A stretch of 64,000 nucleotides of DNA from assembly GCF_000143415.4 (NCBI RefSeq), contig NW_003314373.1:124001-188000 (forward strand), read 5' to 3'. The translations under genes were made by a program, and so were the position numbers. Under the pieces are notes generated by a model that did not search any database, was not told the origin of the DNA, and saw only the letters and a program-made list of their open reading frames with translations. Source of the stretch: Selaginella moellendorffii. Its lineage: Eukaryota; Streptophyta; Lycopodiopsida; Selaginellales; Selaginellaceae. This document shows, piece by piece, positions 22,345 through 33,541 of the stretch; position 1 is the first letter of the stretch; the number at the start of each line of letters is the position of its first letter.

Positions 22345-24120
22345 AATTTAGGGTTCGCCACAATACTCCACTCTTTATAAGCCGGATAAACGCACGCAAA
22401 AATCGTTTGCTTCTCCAGCACGTATCCCCAACACCTGCAATGCATGCTAAGTATCTCGGGAGCCAGCAGCTCTGGAAAGTGGCCTCTTGTAACAGATGCT
22501 TGCTGGGAGGACGCGGAGCAGGAGGTTGGCAAGCCTGCATGCTCAGATCCCGACGTCGCGTTCCCGGTCGCAGAATGCGGCTCCCAAGAGCTCGCAGCAA
22601 GATTTTCGGTAATACAGGTCGATCATAAGCAGCAGTTCGATGCTCCTAAAGAACTGCAAAAGATCCAGAGCATTGTTCTGAGAATGTGATGACAAACCTA
22701 TAACCGTGAGAACTGTATTGATTCACGAGGTAACATCCATCACCTGAACCAGAAAACATTTAGCAAAGCACCACCTGGTTAAGAATTCGGGGAGGAACAA
22801 GCAGGATTAAAAATGATCGAGCTAACTGAAGAGGAAATGTAAGTCTGAAGTAAGCCATCTGAATTGTATCTGTAACCGTTTTGATGCATGTTTTCTTCTT
22901 GTGAAAAAAGCTACTAGGCCGATCACTAGTCTTTGATACAGCGTAGTTCGTTATCTGAAAGATTGTTAAATTAAGTTCAGTTGAACATTTAACATACCGT
23001 CGTAAGAGTTTCCAAAAACTAAAGTGAAAATAGCTATGAATCAGGCCGTGGAATAGACAGTTCCAGTAACATACCACGTATGCTTAAAGTGGAATTGAAA
23101 AGAGCTCTGCACAAGCGCGACAAAGGAGCCGACTGCTCTGTTGTTTTGTGGATTTCAAAAATGTGTTCAATGCCAATTAGAGCACCATGAACACAATCCG
23201 CCACCTCTACACATGCATTCAAGCCGAGCTGGCCAGACAAGCCCCCTGTCCCATGCGATGCCAGGGTCAAGCAGGGACACAGCCCGATGCTGTTCAGTAT
23301 ATATATCAACGCCTTAGAGAGTATGCTGGCCGAGCGCAAGCTATCTACCATGTAGATCACTGGCCTTTCACTACACCTCCTACTATATGCTACTTTTCGC
23401 CACCACCAAGAAATCCTCGCCTCCAGGACTCACGGTCAACCTGTTTTGGATCCAAGCTACGCACCACCCACAAGGGACAAGAGATACTCCAAGTGACTAT
23501 CGGCTATGTGCACCTGGACCATGGGCGTCACACAACGAGAAGCTGCTGCGGAACACATGTAGTATGGCATGATTTTTTGGAACAAATAGCAACAGACCAG
23601 ACGCAATCAAAGGAAATTGCGAAGGCAAATATAAACGCTGACGGTTGGCCGTCAAATTTCCGCCGCTCAAATGAAATCGAACACCTGTACCCGCCTTTCG
23701 TTATCAACAAATATTCGAAATTCCAAACTTAGTGGTCGATAAGATTGATCGCCCAATTCATTCAGTCACACAAAACAGCAGAGATTCTTTTGTGCTGTCC
23801 CAGCAGCCGCACTCAGGCACTCAGGCATAATTCCTGCAAAATCTCCTTTAGATCATGAAAGCTTCAGAGCTTCTTCCAGATGTTGCTCTTGTGATGAGCC
23901 CTATGGTCTCTTTTAATCATTCTAGAGCTATCATGCTTCCAAGTTCATGAAATGGCCATCCCATATGCCTTTATAGGGAATCTTGTTCCGTTTAGGCATC
24001 CTCCAAGCCCAGGTATCTGCCATATGCCCAAGGATGGCATGGAAATTTGCATATGCCCACAAAGGTCATCTTGATGATTTACATCAGGCAAGGAGGCAAG
24101 AGGGAGAAACAATGAGAAAA
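22345..24120. other. intergenic, no supported gene
   Basis: Open frames at 23187-23732 (plus) and 23360-23034 (minus) overlap each other and show no recognisable motif. The first 300 bases are probably the 5' flank of the tail-anchored gene. Confidence 0.4.
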
Positions 24121-24125
24121 AAAAC

Positions 24126-26071
24126 TTATCTCATCTCATCTAACAACGTCGCCTGCGCAATCACCTGGTTGATCACGCCATCCACAATCTCTCGTCTCAG
24201 CTCTCCAAAGAACGCCGCAACTTCCTCATGCAGCAGCTGGAGTGACTCGTCACCACATCCGGCAGCCCGGTAAAGAACGCCCATCTTCGACAGCGTCTCG
24301 AAGTTCCTGGGAGCAGTCTCGTGCAGGATTCTCAAGTAGTCGCCCGCGCTCGGAAGCTCCGGATGCTTGAGCACGCAGACCGCAGAGTAACGCTCCACCT
24401 GTGCCGCACGGATGCAATCCTTCTCCTCGTCGCTGAAACCCCTCGCAGTCATCCTATTCTCCAAGTCCAAAACTTCGTCGAGGGTCTTCTCCGCGTCACC
24501 TCGACGACGATCTTAGAACTTAAAGCTGGCGAGAAGATCCTTGTTCGTCCTCTCCAAGATGCACCGCTTGCAAGAGCACCCAAAGTCGAGGCGCTTGCAC
24601 TTCACCTCCCGCGCCGGCAACGGAGCCAAGAGCAGTGGTTCCATGCTCCTAGTCGCCTCGAGATAAGAGAGCAGAACCTCGTCTCCGGCACTCATGTTCC
24701 TGGCAGCCCGGATGAACATCACGCGTCCGAAGCACACCTTGGAGGCATTGGGAGTGCACGAGTGATTGAAAAAGCCGCTCGAGGCCCAGACTCCGGCGAT
24801 CCAGGCATCTCCGGCCTGGGTGGTGAAGCCGCACCGGTGGCCAACTCGTCTCACTCGCTCGATATCCCGGCGGTACCACAACTCTTCCAATGTTGCACTT
24901 GAAGCGATCCAATCGTCATCGTGCTCGCGTCCGCCATCGGTACCGTGGCCTGCTGGAAGTGCCGCAAGATCGTAACAGCTCCACGTACAAATCCCTGTCC
25001 GCGTTCTCGATCCTCGGAGTCTTCCGTACGCAGTCGGGTTGCAAACGATGAGCAGCTCCCCCCGCCTCACGTCCCGAGTGAGATACACACCTTCTCCTCG
25101 ACCGTCCGGAGTCATCCTCAGCTCCAGAGGTCCGAAGTAGTCACTACACTCAGGTTCCACCTTCCGGCCCAGCACGAAGTTCGTGATATCGTACTCACCG
25201 TCCCGGCTCTCCCGCAAGTAAGTCCTGGATCTCTCCAAGTCGATCGAGACGTCAGGCGGAGCGTCCGGCAGCGCCACAGACGACTGGAAGCATGGAAGTG
25301 CGAGCTCGTGCTCCTGGAGCGCGGTCAGGCTCTTGCCTTTGCACCACAGGCTCCGTGCATGGTGGCTATCGGACGCCCCCGGGATCTTGGTGGCGGTCTC
25401 GGCGTCCACAAAGGGCTCCTCGTACCGTCGCAGCCGGAGCTTCGCCTCGGCTCTCCTGGACAGGACTTGCTTCTCCAAGACACCGTAATGTCCAGCAGCT
25501 CGGTGTAGTACAGCTCGGCCAGCACGTAGCTTCCTCGACTGAGCAACGCGTTGGCTTCCTTGAGGAGCCTCCCGAGCGGCTTGGCGCTGGCGGCTCTCGC
25601 GAATCCCAGGAACTCCACGGACGCGGGGCTGGAGCAGACGAAAAGCACAGCGGCTCTTTGATGGCAACTCTGGCATTTGGCGGAAACAAGAGCTCGCCAT
25701 CTTCCTGCCTCGAGGTGGAGGCGACGGCATTGAAGACGTGCAGCAGCGCACAGCCGCGGTTCCTCCTCCGACTCCACGAGGCACAGCACCGCATTGGCGG
25801 CCGGGAGAGCTGCGGAGGTGCATATGTTAGCATACACTACGCGACCGTGATAGCAAACGTCGCGGCTGAGGCAGGCGTATGTTCCCAGGACACTTAAGTT
25901 CTCGCGAAGTATGATCACCGGAACGTGGATGGATTCCCGACGAACATGGCGTACGGAGGTGCCGGTAGCTACGCGCTCGCGGAGGACGATTGCCTGACAA
26001 AAATGTCTGCGCCCCCTGCTCTTGACTTTGGCAAGCTTGTCACCAACGAAGCGTCCCCATTTGGGACGCAA
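24126..26071 (-). pseudogene. TPR-SET domain protein, frameshifted pseudogene (SDG35/ATXR1-like)
   Basis: The SET part is clear: DGRGEGVYLTRDVRRGELL near 25090, then GVWASSGFFNHSCTPNA, the NHSC signature of SET methyltransferases, near 24770. A post-SET-like CSCKRC follows near 24570. A TPR-like region (RRAEAKLRLRRYEE, then HARSLWCKGKSLTALQEHELAL) lies upstream at 25460-25290. Text upstream of about 25500 (LLKEANALLSRGSYVLAELYYTELLD) is in another frame. NARVAIKEPLCF, a family-like phrase near 25660, is in a third. A TAA at 24513-24515 separates a further helical tail that continues in frame to 24126. At least three shifts and one stop mean a dead gene or a badly called sequence. Live relatives are lysine methyltransferase-like proteins. 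Confidence 0.7.
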
Positions 26072-26249
26072 CCTCCAGAGACCATGCTCTCAAACAAGGA
26101 AAGCGTGTTTCTGGAAGAACAAAGTATCAGTCCGTAACCAACGTAGGAGTAGACTCACGATTGCAAGGAGCTATGTTGGTCACTGTTCCTTTGATCGGCC
26201 CAGAGTTTCCACAAGCAAGCGAGACAATGATGCCTTTCTCCAGGGCCAT

Positions 26250-26640
26250 CATTCTCCAGGGCATGGATGTCGACGAAATGCCTCATACCTGTTACAGTGT
26301 ACTAGCACTGAAGTGTTTGTTTTCGGATCATTTACGCAAGAGCTATACCTGTGCACTGTGTAAGAGTGTGATCCAACAATCATGTCCATACCTGTCTCAA
26401 GGACTCCAATTGTCACGTCGCTGGAGGTCTCACCCTGAATTTTATGCTCAGACAAAGTTACTGCTTTCGACTCTGGGACCTGAAAAAAATCCCACGACCG
26501 AGTTGACGAGCTTTGTTGGGATGAACAGTGAGAACACTTCTGGCATTCCACCATCACTAGTGCTTCTCGGCAATTCGCACGGCATTGAGAGCTACTTGTC
26601 TTTAATTGCTGCACACGAAGATGTCTAGCCTGAGAGAAAA
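26250..26640 (-). pseudogene. subtilisin-like protease fragment
   Basis: Two phrases typical of plant subtilases follow each other on the minus strand but in different frames: NARSVLTVHPNK near 26525 (end of the I9 propeptide) and TRSWDFFQVP near 26480, then DVTIGVLETG near 26405. The last is the catalytic Asp box (normally VLDTG), and here Asp is Glu. A donor-like GTATGG follows immediately. I find no His or Ser box. The fragment cannot encode an active protease. Confidence 0.6.
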
Positions 26641-26839
26641 TGTGAGCATTTTTTTGGATAAGCAAAAGAGAGAACCCATTTTGGCCATTTTGAGAGAGAT
26701 CACGCCTTATCCTTCCCATAGCAACATCATCCATGCTTGACACTTGGCTTAAACAAGTGAAAACTCTAGTCAAATGGAGTATGGAAACCACTACCTTCAA
26801 TAGCCCCACCATCAACCACTGTAACCCCAGTTGTGCTCG

Positions 26840-28116
26840 ACAGTATTTGTGTCACAGCTACTGTGCCACAAATGCACTAGATTCAAAACCACTTTGATAA
26901 ACTCAGATCTTCACTAATCTGGAAGAATCAAGCATTAAAAAAAGTGAAAAAGCTTGAAAAGAAGCACCTATGGCTATTTTGTGAGATTTCCTACACCACT
27001 TGGCTGCAAGCAAGAAGCAAAAGAGTAATTAGGAAATCTTGATGTCTAGAAGCCCTAGTGGAAGTCGCAGTGGAAATCTCATAAAATAAAATAAAATAAA
27101 ATAGTTAATATAAAATAAAATATTTAGAAGTATTAGATTACATAAACAAATAAACCTTCTGTATATGATGCTATTGCTGTGAGATTGCCAAAAGTTATTA
27201 GTTTTGTCAAATGTCTCGGTTGGGCATTTTAAACTTAAGTCCTGCAAAAGCGAGACAAGACAAATGAATGCCATGACAAATCAATGAGAAACAAAAAAAA
27301 CATACCTCAAATTCCGAACATTAATTATTGTTACATTGTATAAACCCACATCCATTGTGTTGAACTCCCACAAGGGGATTACAATACCATTACCTTTATT
27401 AACATTAATTATTTTTTTGTTTTAGATAATAAACATTAATTACATCTAAAGTGATTATCTATTAACAATTTCTAATTTTTATGTCTTTGAAGTAATGGGC
27501 AAAAACTTTTCAAAACAAAATGTGAATAAAGCCATGTCAAAATCTTTAAAAACAAAAATATAAAACAATTAAACAAGTTAAGTTGAGCAAGTATTTATCA
27601 TTAGTTTTCACAGTTTCTCACAATCGTCATCCAAAGTAGACACTTTCCAATAACGTTCTGTTGCACTTTAAGAAAGGCTTCTCGTAACATTTGATGAAGA
27701 TTGTTATGGAGCAGAACCATGCGATAAGGCTGTTGTATCAGTGGACCATCCATTTCCTACACATAACAAGAAAGTTTAAAGATTATCAAATTAATTGTAC
27801 TAATACAAATCCTCCAAAACAAATGATGTTTTTTAAATTTCTTCAAGTATGTACATGTTTTTGATATTTATATCAACAATTTCTCCAAATTTAAATTAGT
27901 TTATTATATAATTAGTAATTTATATTTAAAAATAATAGCACTATTTTATTTTCTTTCTTGCATCAAATAATCCTTTATCTGGTTTTTAACTTAAAAAATT
28001 TATACTCTAATTTATTTATTTTAAAATATTTACTTAATATTTAATTTATTTGTGCTTAGGAAATTGATTGATCTAGTGTGCTGTTGGCACTCTGATTGTC
28101 ATGCCCAATGCCAAGA
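26840..28116. other. AT-rich intergenic region
   Basis: Very AT-rich, with ATAAAATAAAATAAAATA-type runs near 27090 and stops in all frames. No gene, RNA or structured repeat is evident. Confidence 0.6.
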
Positions 28117-28500
28117 TGTAGCGCACCTTATCTCTTTCCCTTTAAGCCAACTGAAAAAGGGGCAATTGCTTGATGAGAGAGCTCTTAGTGGCTATTTTAT
28201 CCCTATTTATCCCCCAAAGTTCTAAGATCAGAGATTAGATCGCATGATCAGAGATCAGAGCTGGAAATCAAGAAGCACACAGACAGCAGCTGCACAAAAG
28301 AAAGCGACACACAGAGCTAGAAACAAAGGAAAGCTCAATACTTCACTGCATAAAAGAGGATTGGAGCTGGAAACAAAGAAAAGCTTGATACTTTGCAGCA
28401 CAGAAGAGGAGCGAAGCTGGAAACAAAGGAAAGCTCAATAGTTCACTGCACAGAAGAAAGCAAAGCAGGATCAAAGCTGGATCAGAGTTGGCAATGTTTC
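28117..28500 (+). repeat. LTR-like fragment and 50-bp tandem repeat upstream of ProDH
   Basis: From 28117 (TGTAGCGCACCTTATCTCTT) to about 28235 the sequence is the reverse complement of the right part of the 13681-14035 insertion. It then turns into a tandem array whose units start AGCTGG or AGCTAG at 28315, 28365 and 28415, exactly 50 bp apart (GAAACAAAGGAAAGCTCAAT plus CACTGCA). No matching right end or target duplication was found. Confidence 0.55.
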
Positions 28501-28654
28501 TTCTGCCACGGAAGGAGCTGCATTTCTTCAAAGGTATAAGAGGATGTATTATTGTTAATTGATAAGCACGTTAAGCTAAACGCTGGGTATCTTCAAAAAA
28601 GTTCTTACGTAACTTTGATTTTCTATCTCTTTAAATGTTTTTAGTTTAAAAATG

Positions 28655-28715
28655 CCTGCCACGTCACTTGGGTCAGCCATGCCAACGCACTCGATTGCTT
28701 TAATGACGTGGCAGG
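28655..28715. promoter_or_regulatory. inverted pair of ACGT-core sites upstream of ProDH
   Basis: CCTGCCACGTCA (28655-28666) and TGACGTGGCAGG (28704-28715) are perfect 12-bp inverted copies about 210 bp before the ProDH start codon. ACGT cores of this form are bound by plant bZIP factors, and ProDH genes in other plants are bZIP-regulated. Function here is inferred. Confidence 0.45.
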
Positions 28716-28919
28716 TTTCCTGGCTGGCAACTATCGGGCGAAGTGGCGCATCTTCCACGAGACGAGGGGGGAGGACACGCGCAGTACGTGTTATAAAATT
28801 TTCTCTTCTCTCCACTTCCCTGTTCTCGCGCTCTAGGTCAAATATTTTTGGTTGCATCGATCGATCGGTCGCTTCCTGGGCCCGTAATATCGATCGATCG
28901 CGTAACGCTAGGATCGCTT

Positions 28920-30730
28920 ATGGCAGCAAGGAGGATCGGCATTGGGAGTCTCCGCAAATTGCAGCGCCACCGATTCCCCATCGCCGCTGCCGCCGTCGTC
29001 GATCGCGCCGTGCTGCTGCCGGCGCAAGATCGTCGCGCCGAGGTATTTGACCGTCTTGGAAATCTCGCAAAGAATCGCCAGTCGCTGTGCTACCACTACT
29101 CCACCTCCGCTCGCATCGACGACGCCGACAGCTTCCATCCGGCGTTTGAGGATGACGCAAGTGGCGGCGGCACAGCGGTGACGCCGGATCTGGAAAGACC
29201 GAATGCGGAGCTTCTTTTCTCCCGCATGAGCTCGGGCGAGCTCCTCAAGACGCTGCTCAATCTCCAGGTGATGGCCTGTGGCCCGCTGGTGGACGTGGGG
29301 ATCAAGGTGCTCAAGTCGCCCGTGGCGAATCACAGGTTTCTCAAGAAGCCCATCGAGTGGTGCGTCAAGAGGACGATCTACTCCCACTTTTGCGCCGGGG
29401 AGAACGCGGCGGAGGCCTCCAGGACGCTCCAGAAGCTGTGGGAGCTGCGACTCCGGGGAGTTCTTGATTCGGGCCTTGAGGATGCGGCAGACAACGCCTC
29501 CTGCGACGAAAATCTCCAGCAATTGCTCGCTACTATCCGGGAAACCATTGCTCTGCCACACGGATCGGTACGTTTGAATTCTTCTTCCTCTCCTAAGTTT
29601 GTTTTTTCAAGAGCGAGTGAGCGAGGGAGAGGTCTTTCAAAGTATTTGCCACTTTGTTTTCTCCTGTCATTGATGGCAGTATCTTATTTCTTTGGCCTTT
29701 TCGTTGCAGGTCAGCTATGCCTGTGTCAAGATCACAGCTATCGCCCCACTGTCACTGCTCGAAAAGATGAGCTTGCTCCTGAGATGGCAGCACAGAAACC
29801 CAGAGGTGGAGCTTCCGTGGAAGCAGCAGGATGGATTGCCACTGTTCGCACCGGAGAGCCCGACTTACCACGCTCAGACTGAGCCCGAGCCACTGACCCG
29901 AGAAGAAGAGTCCAACTTGGTTCTAGCTCTCGAAAGACTGTCCAAGCTTTGCGAGTGCTGCGAGCTCCAAGGCCTTCCACTGCTGGTGGATGCCGAGTAC
30001 ACGTCCGTCCAGCCGGCCATCGATTACATCACCTACACCGCGGCTGTCAAGTTCAACCGAGGGAGTCAGCCGCTCGTCCACGGCACCATCCAAGCTTATC
30101 TCAAGGACTCGCTGTCGAGATTGGAGATGGTGGTCCACGAGACAACGAAACGAGGGATTCCTTTCGGCGTGAAGCTGGTGCGTGGAGCATATCTCTCTCG
30201 AGAGACGGCTCTCGCGAAGGTGCTCGGTGTCCCATCGCCGATCCACGCGAGCATCCAGGACACTCACCGCTGCTACGACCGCTGTGCTGCTTTCATGCTG
30301 GAGCAGGCTTCCCGGGGCCATGGATCCATCGTGCTCGCCACTCACAACTTCGAGTCAGGTACCAGCTCGCTCTTCCAACTTTCCAGGAGATTTTTTTTCT
30401 TTTGGATCATAGAACTAAGACTTGGATCTTGTGATCTTCCTTTCAGGCAAAGCTGCGGCGCACAAATCCGAGGAGCTTGGCATGAGACGAGGGGATTTGA
30501 GGGTCCACTTTGCGCAGCTCAAGGGAATGGCGGATGGGCTCTCGCTCTCGCTCGTCCAGGCCGGCTTCCAAGTGAGCAAGTACTTGCCGTTTGGGCCTGT
30601 GCCTCGAGTGATCCAGTACCTCATTCGAAGAGCCGAGGAGAACAGAGGATTGCTGGGAAATTCTCGAGACGACCGGCGTTGGATCAGCAAAGAACTGGCC
30701 GCGCGCTGGTTTGGATTGCCCAGAAACTAA
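28920..30730 (+). CDS. ProDH: proline dehydrogenase, mitochondrial (3 exons, 526 aa)
   Basis: Exons 28920-29567, 29710-30358 and 30447-30730 join in phase to 526 codons. The enzyme oxidises L-proline to pyrroline-5-carboxylate with FAD and feeds electrons to the respiratory chain, the first step of proline catabolism. Conserved text includes LLVDAEYTSVQPAIDY (about residues 280-300), GVKLVRGAYLSRE (about 369-381), VLATHNFESG at the exon 2/3 junction, and the substrate-binding RRAEENRGLL near the C-terminus (about 494). The first 60 residues are Arg/Ala-rich with few acids, fitting a mitochondrial presequence. ATG 28920 was chosen over an upstream in-frame ATG (28848) because it starts this presequence directly. 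Only 97 bp separate its stop from the next start codon. Confidence 0.92.
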
Positions 30731-30753
30731 AAAGAAATCTCTTTTTCATCGCA

Positions 30754-30826
30754 TTTTAGGGTTCTTGGGCTTGTTTTAGGGTACCTCTTTTAGGGTTGTT
30801 GGGCATTCTCTTTTAGGGTTTTTGGC
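30754..30826 (+). promoter_or_regulatory. four telo-box-like TTTTAGGG motifs before CWC25
   Basis: TTTTAGGG occurs at 30754, 30774, 30788 and 30811 inside the 97-bp gap between the ProDH stop and the CWC25 ATG. AGGGTTT-type telo boxes are common near transcription starts of plant housekeeping and translation genes. Role inferred. Confidence 0.45.
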
Positions 30827-30827
30827 G

Positions 30828-32302
30828 ATGGCGCTCAAGTTTCTCAACAAGAAGGGATGGCACACGGGGAGCCTGCGAAACATCGAGACGGTGTGGAAGG
30901 CCGAGCAGAAGCGCGACGTGGAGAATCGCAAGCTTGAGGAGCTCCAGAAGCAGATCAAGGAGGAGCAGGAGCATTTGGAGTTTCGCAAGCTCCAGGAGCA
31001 AGCGGGGCTGGTGCCGTAAGTATTGTAGCTAGATTTTCTTCGCGAGCGAGCGATTGAGTGATGCGAGAGCTTTGCTTGGTTCTTCCAGGAAGCAGGAGCG
31101 CTTGGATTTTCTATACGAATCCGGGCTGGGCGTTGGCAAGCCGTCGAATGAGGAGTATTTGCTTGGAAAGCCTCTGGAGGAATCGAAAGGGGAGAGCGTG
31201 ATCCAGCAGGTGGCCGCCACGCCGGGATCGCTGTTCGTGGAGGAGAAGATCTCGGCTAATGACCAGTGGAGGAAAATTCGATCGGATCCTTTGCTCTTGA
31301 TCAAGCAGCAAGAGCTGGCGGCTCGGGAGCGGATCAAGAACAATCCCTTGAAGATGGAAGCCTTGCGAAAAGAGGTACACACTTGGATTGCTTCCTTTGT
31401 TTCGTTTCTTCTTTGTTAGAATTGCCTGTCAACTCTTCCTAACTCGAAGATGTTTTGATTGTTTTTTTCAGGTAGAGACTAAGATCAAAGCGAAAGAGGA
31501 AAAGAAAGAGGAGAAGAAGCGATTGAAAGCACAGATCAAAGCCGAGGAGAAGCAGAAGAGGAAAGCGTTGAAGAAGATGATGAAGAACAACGATGGTCGC
31601 GATCGCGAGCCAGAAACAGAGATGGTCGACGGAGAAGACAGCCATAGCCATGCCAGGGAGAATGGCGAGGACAGGCATAGAAGCAGCAGAGCTTCCGAGG
31701 ACGATGACAGGTATACTAGAAGAAAAAGATCTGCCAGAGACGACGACGACGAAAACAGGCACAGAAGCAAAAGAATCACTTCTTCGCAGGATGATCGACG
31801 AGATCCAAGCTCTTCGGAAAATGGTCGGCAAGATCCAAGGAGAGCTTTCGAGAGGGACGAACAAGAGAGGTATAGAAGCAAGCCAAGTACCGAGAACGAT
31901 ACGAGAAGCCGGAGGGAGAGACATGACAGTCCAGACATGGATGATAGGCAGCGCAGGCACGAAGACAGGCACAGGGAAAGCCGAGCTTTTGGAAAGCCAC
32001 CGCTGCCGAGGAAGAAAGTGGAGCTGAGCGAGGAAGAGAAGATGGCGAGGCTGCGAGAGATGCAGCAGGACGCGGAGCTTCACGAGGAGCAGCGATGGCA
32101 GCGGATCAAAAAGGCGTCGGCGAGCGACGCGATCCAGGCGGAGAAGGACTCGATCAAGTCGTCGAGAAACTTTCTGGACGAGGCGAACAGGAGTGTGTAT
32201 GGTGCCGAGGGCGGAGGAAACGCCTCGGTCGCGGATACTTTGCACCGGCGGTCGCATTACCGCGAGAAGTTCACGGACAAGAACGCGTTTCGAAGATCGT
32301 GA
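30828..32302 (+). CDS. CWC25: pre-mRNA-splicing factor CWC25 (3 exons, 434 aa)
   Basis: Exons 30828-31015, 31089-31374 and 31472-32302 join in phase. The N-terminus (MALKFLNKKGWHTGSLRNIE, then VWKAEQ) is the CIR-N-type domain of CWC25, a late step-one spliceosome factor that helps branching after Prp2 acts. A conserved middle follows (RLDFLYESGLGVG, then NDQWRKIRSDPLLLIKQQE). Exon 3 starts with a long Lys/Glu coiled-coil-like run, passes through an Arg/Asp/Ser-rich low-complexity region with many DRHR and RS pairs, and ends with a conserved KMARLREMQQDAELHEEQRW segment. The length fits plant members. It should act in the nucleus. Confidence 0.9.
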
Positions 32303-32497
32303 GAGAAAGTTCTTCTCGATCGATTGGAAGAAAGTTGGCAAGAACCAGATCGTGAAAGAGTTCTCGTTCTCGAGCGTGTCGTAAACTATCGATCGATTGG
32401 AAGAAAGTTGACAAGAAAGAGCATGAGGGTTGGTTTTGCCTATTTGGTCTAGATGTATGTTTTAAACATTGAAAGCTTAAATGGCTTTAACACCATC

Positions 32498-32571
32498 GGT
32501 TTCATGGTGTAGTTGGTCATCACGTCAGTCTAACACACTGAAGGTCTCCAGTTCGAACCTGGATGAAGCCA
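32498..32571 (+). tRNA. tRNA-Val (anticodon AAC)
   Basis: A 74-nt cloverleaf. The acceptor strand GGTTTCA pairs with TGAAGCC (one G-T wobble), the anticodon loop CTAACAC carries AAC, and GGTTCGAACC-like T-arm text (CCAGTTCGAACCTGG) is intact. There is no intron and CCA is not encoded. T-rich sequence downstream (CTCCTTTTTC) can serve as a pol III terminator. Confidence 0.95.
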
Positions 32572-32839
32572 AGCTTTCTCCTTTTTCTCAACCCTAATTT
32601 TCAGAAAAGAGAATATACTTTTTGTCTTGTTTTTCCTAAGCCCTACTTTTTAAACAAGATTATACTTTTTCTCAACCCCGGTCAAGTCTTTGTTGACTAG
32701 GTCGTCACGCAAGACGCGGAAGCAAATGGCCAATCGAATGAGGACAATTTTCTCGTCTTCATCCTCTGGAATCTTTTGATCAAATCCACCCCATCCCTTC
32801 GATTTCTCTGACGCCAGGTAACTTGATCGCCGCGATCCC

Positions 32840-33340
32840 ATGGATATCTTCACTTACGCTGGCAAGGTGAGGCTCCGCAGCGCCGCCCATCACGCCAAAT
32901 ACCTGGCCGCCGACTCCTCCAGCAATGGCGCCGTCTTCCAGGCCCGGGGTTCCAACAAGCACGACGATCCCTCCACAGTCTGGGAGGTGAAGAGGTTCCG
33001 CGACAGCCAGGCCACCCAAATCCGGCTGAGGAGCAGCTATGGCGGCTACTTGACGGGCTCGCACCACAACTTCCTCCTGGGATGGACGGGCAAGAAGGTT
33101 GTGCAGACCAATCCCACCAAGGCCGACGATCTGTGCGAGTGGGAGCCCATCCAGGATCTGGCAAAGCACGGAACGCTGATCAAGCTGAGAACACGGTACG
33201 GAACTTATCTTCGTGCCAACGGTGGAGCTCCGCCGTGGAGGAACACCATCACCCACGACTTTGATCGCGACGACGATGAGAATTTTCTGTGGGAGGTGGA
33301 GATCGTCCAGGAGAGGGACTACTCGGATATCCAGTTCTAG
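32840..33340 (+). CDS. DUF569 protein, fascin-like fold (166 aa)
   Basis: A single-exon frame beginning MDIFTYAGKVRLRSAAHHAK, the standard opening of plant DUF569 proteins. Further family text: WEVKRF, IRLRSSYGGYLTG, then the second half WEPIQDLAKHGTLIKLRTRYGTYLRANGG. DUF569 has a beta-trefoil, fascin/actin-cross-linking-like fold, and its biochemical role is unknown. This copy has one repeat pair, whereas many flowering-plant members have two domains. No signal peptide or membrane segment, so probably cytosolic. Confidence 0.88.
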   Translation: MDIFTYAGKVRLRSAAHHAKYLAADSSSNGAVFQARGSNKHDDPSTVWEVKRFRDSQATQIRLRSSYGGYLTGSHHNFLLGWTGKKVVQTNPTKADDLCEWEPIQDLAKHGTLIKLRTRYGTYLRANGGAPPWRNTITHDFDRDDDENFLWEVEIVQERDYSDIQF

Positions 33341-33541
33341 AGAAATGGAGAGAACCAACCTTTTAAAAAGAATAGAAGATCGATCATACGAGCGTGGAAC
33401 GTAAGAAGAAGAAACCATTCTAAAGGAGATCCAGTTCTAGAAAATGACAGAGGGAACCAGTCTTTTAAGAAGAATAGAAGATCGCGAAGTAACAAAAAAA
33501 ATTCGTTTTTTCTTGGAAGAGAAACAAGAGACAAGAAGAGC

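Noticed and set aside
23187-23732. 181-codon plus-strand open frame
   Set aside because: No recognisable motif, overlapped by an equally open minus frame, and no splice or flanking support; not called as a gene.
28315-28464. CRISPR-like array suggested by regular 50-bp spacing
   Set aside because: The repeated unit fills the whole period with no unique spacers, and the context is a eukaryotic promoter region.
28908-29561. Long minus-strand open frame antisense to ProDH exon 1
   Set aside because: A shadow of a GC-rich, codon-biased true exon; the plus-strand gene is unambiguous.
31439-32341. 300-codon minus-strand frame antisense to CWC25
   Set aside because: A shadow of the Arg/Asp/Ser-rich third exon of CWC25; hydrophobic text with no recognisable domain.
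32783-33418. Minus-strand frame antisense to the DUF569 gene
   Set aside because: The plus-strand DUF569 protein matches its family along its whole length; the antisense frame is a compositional shadow.
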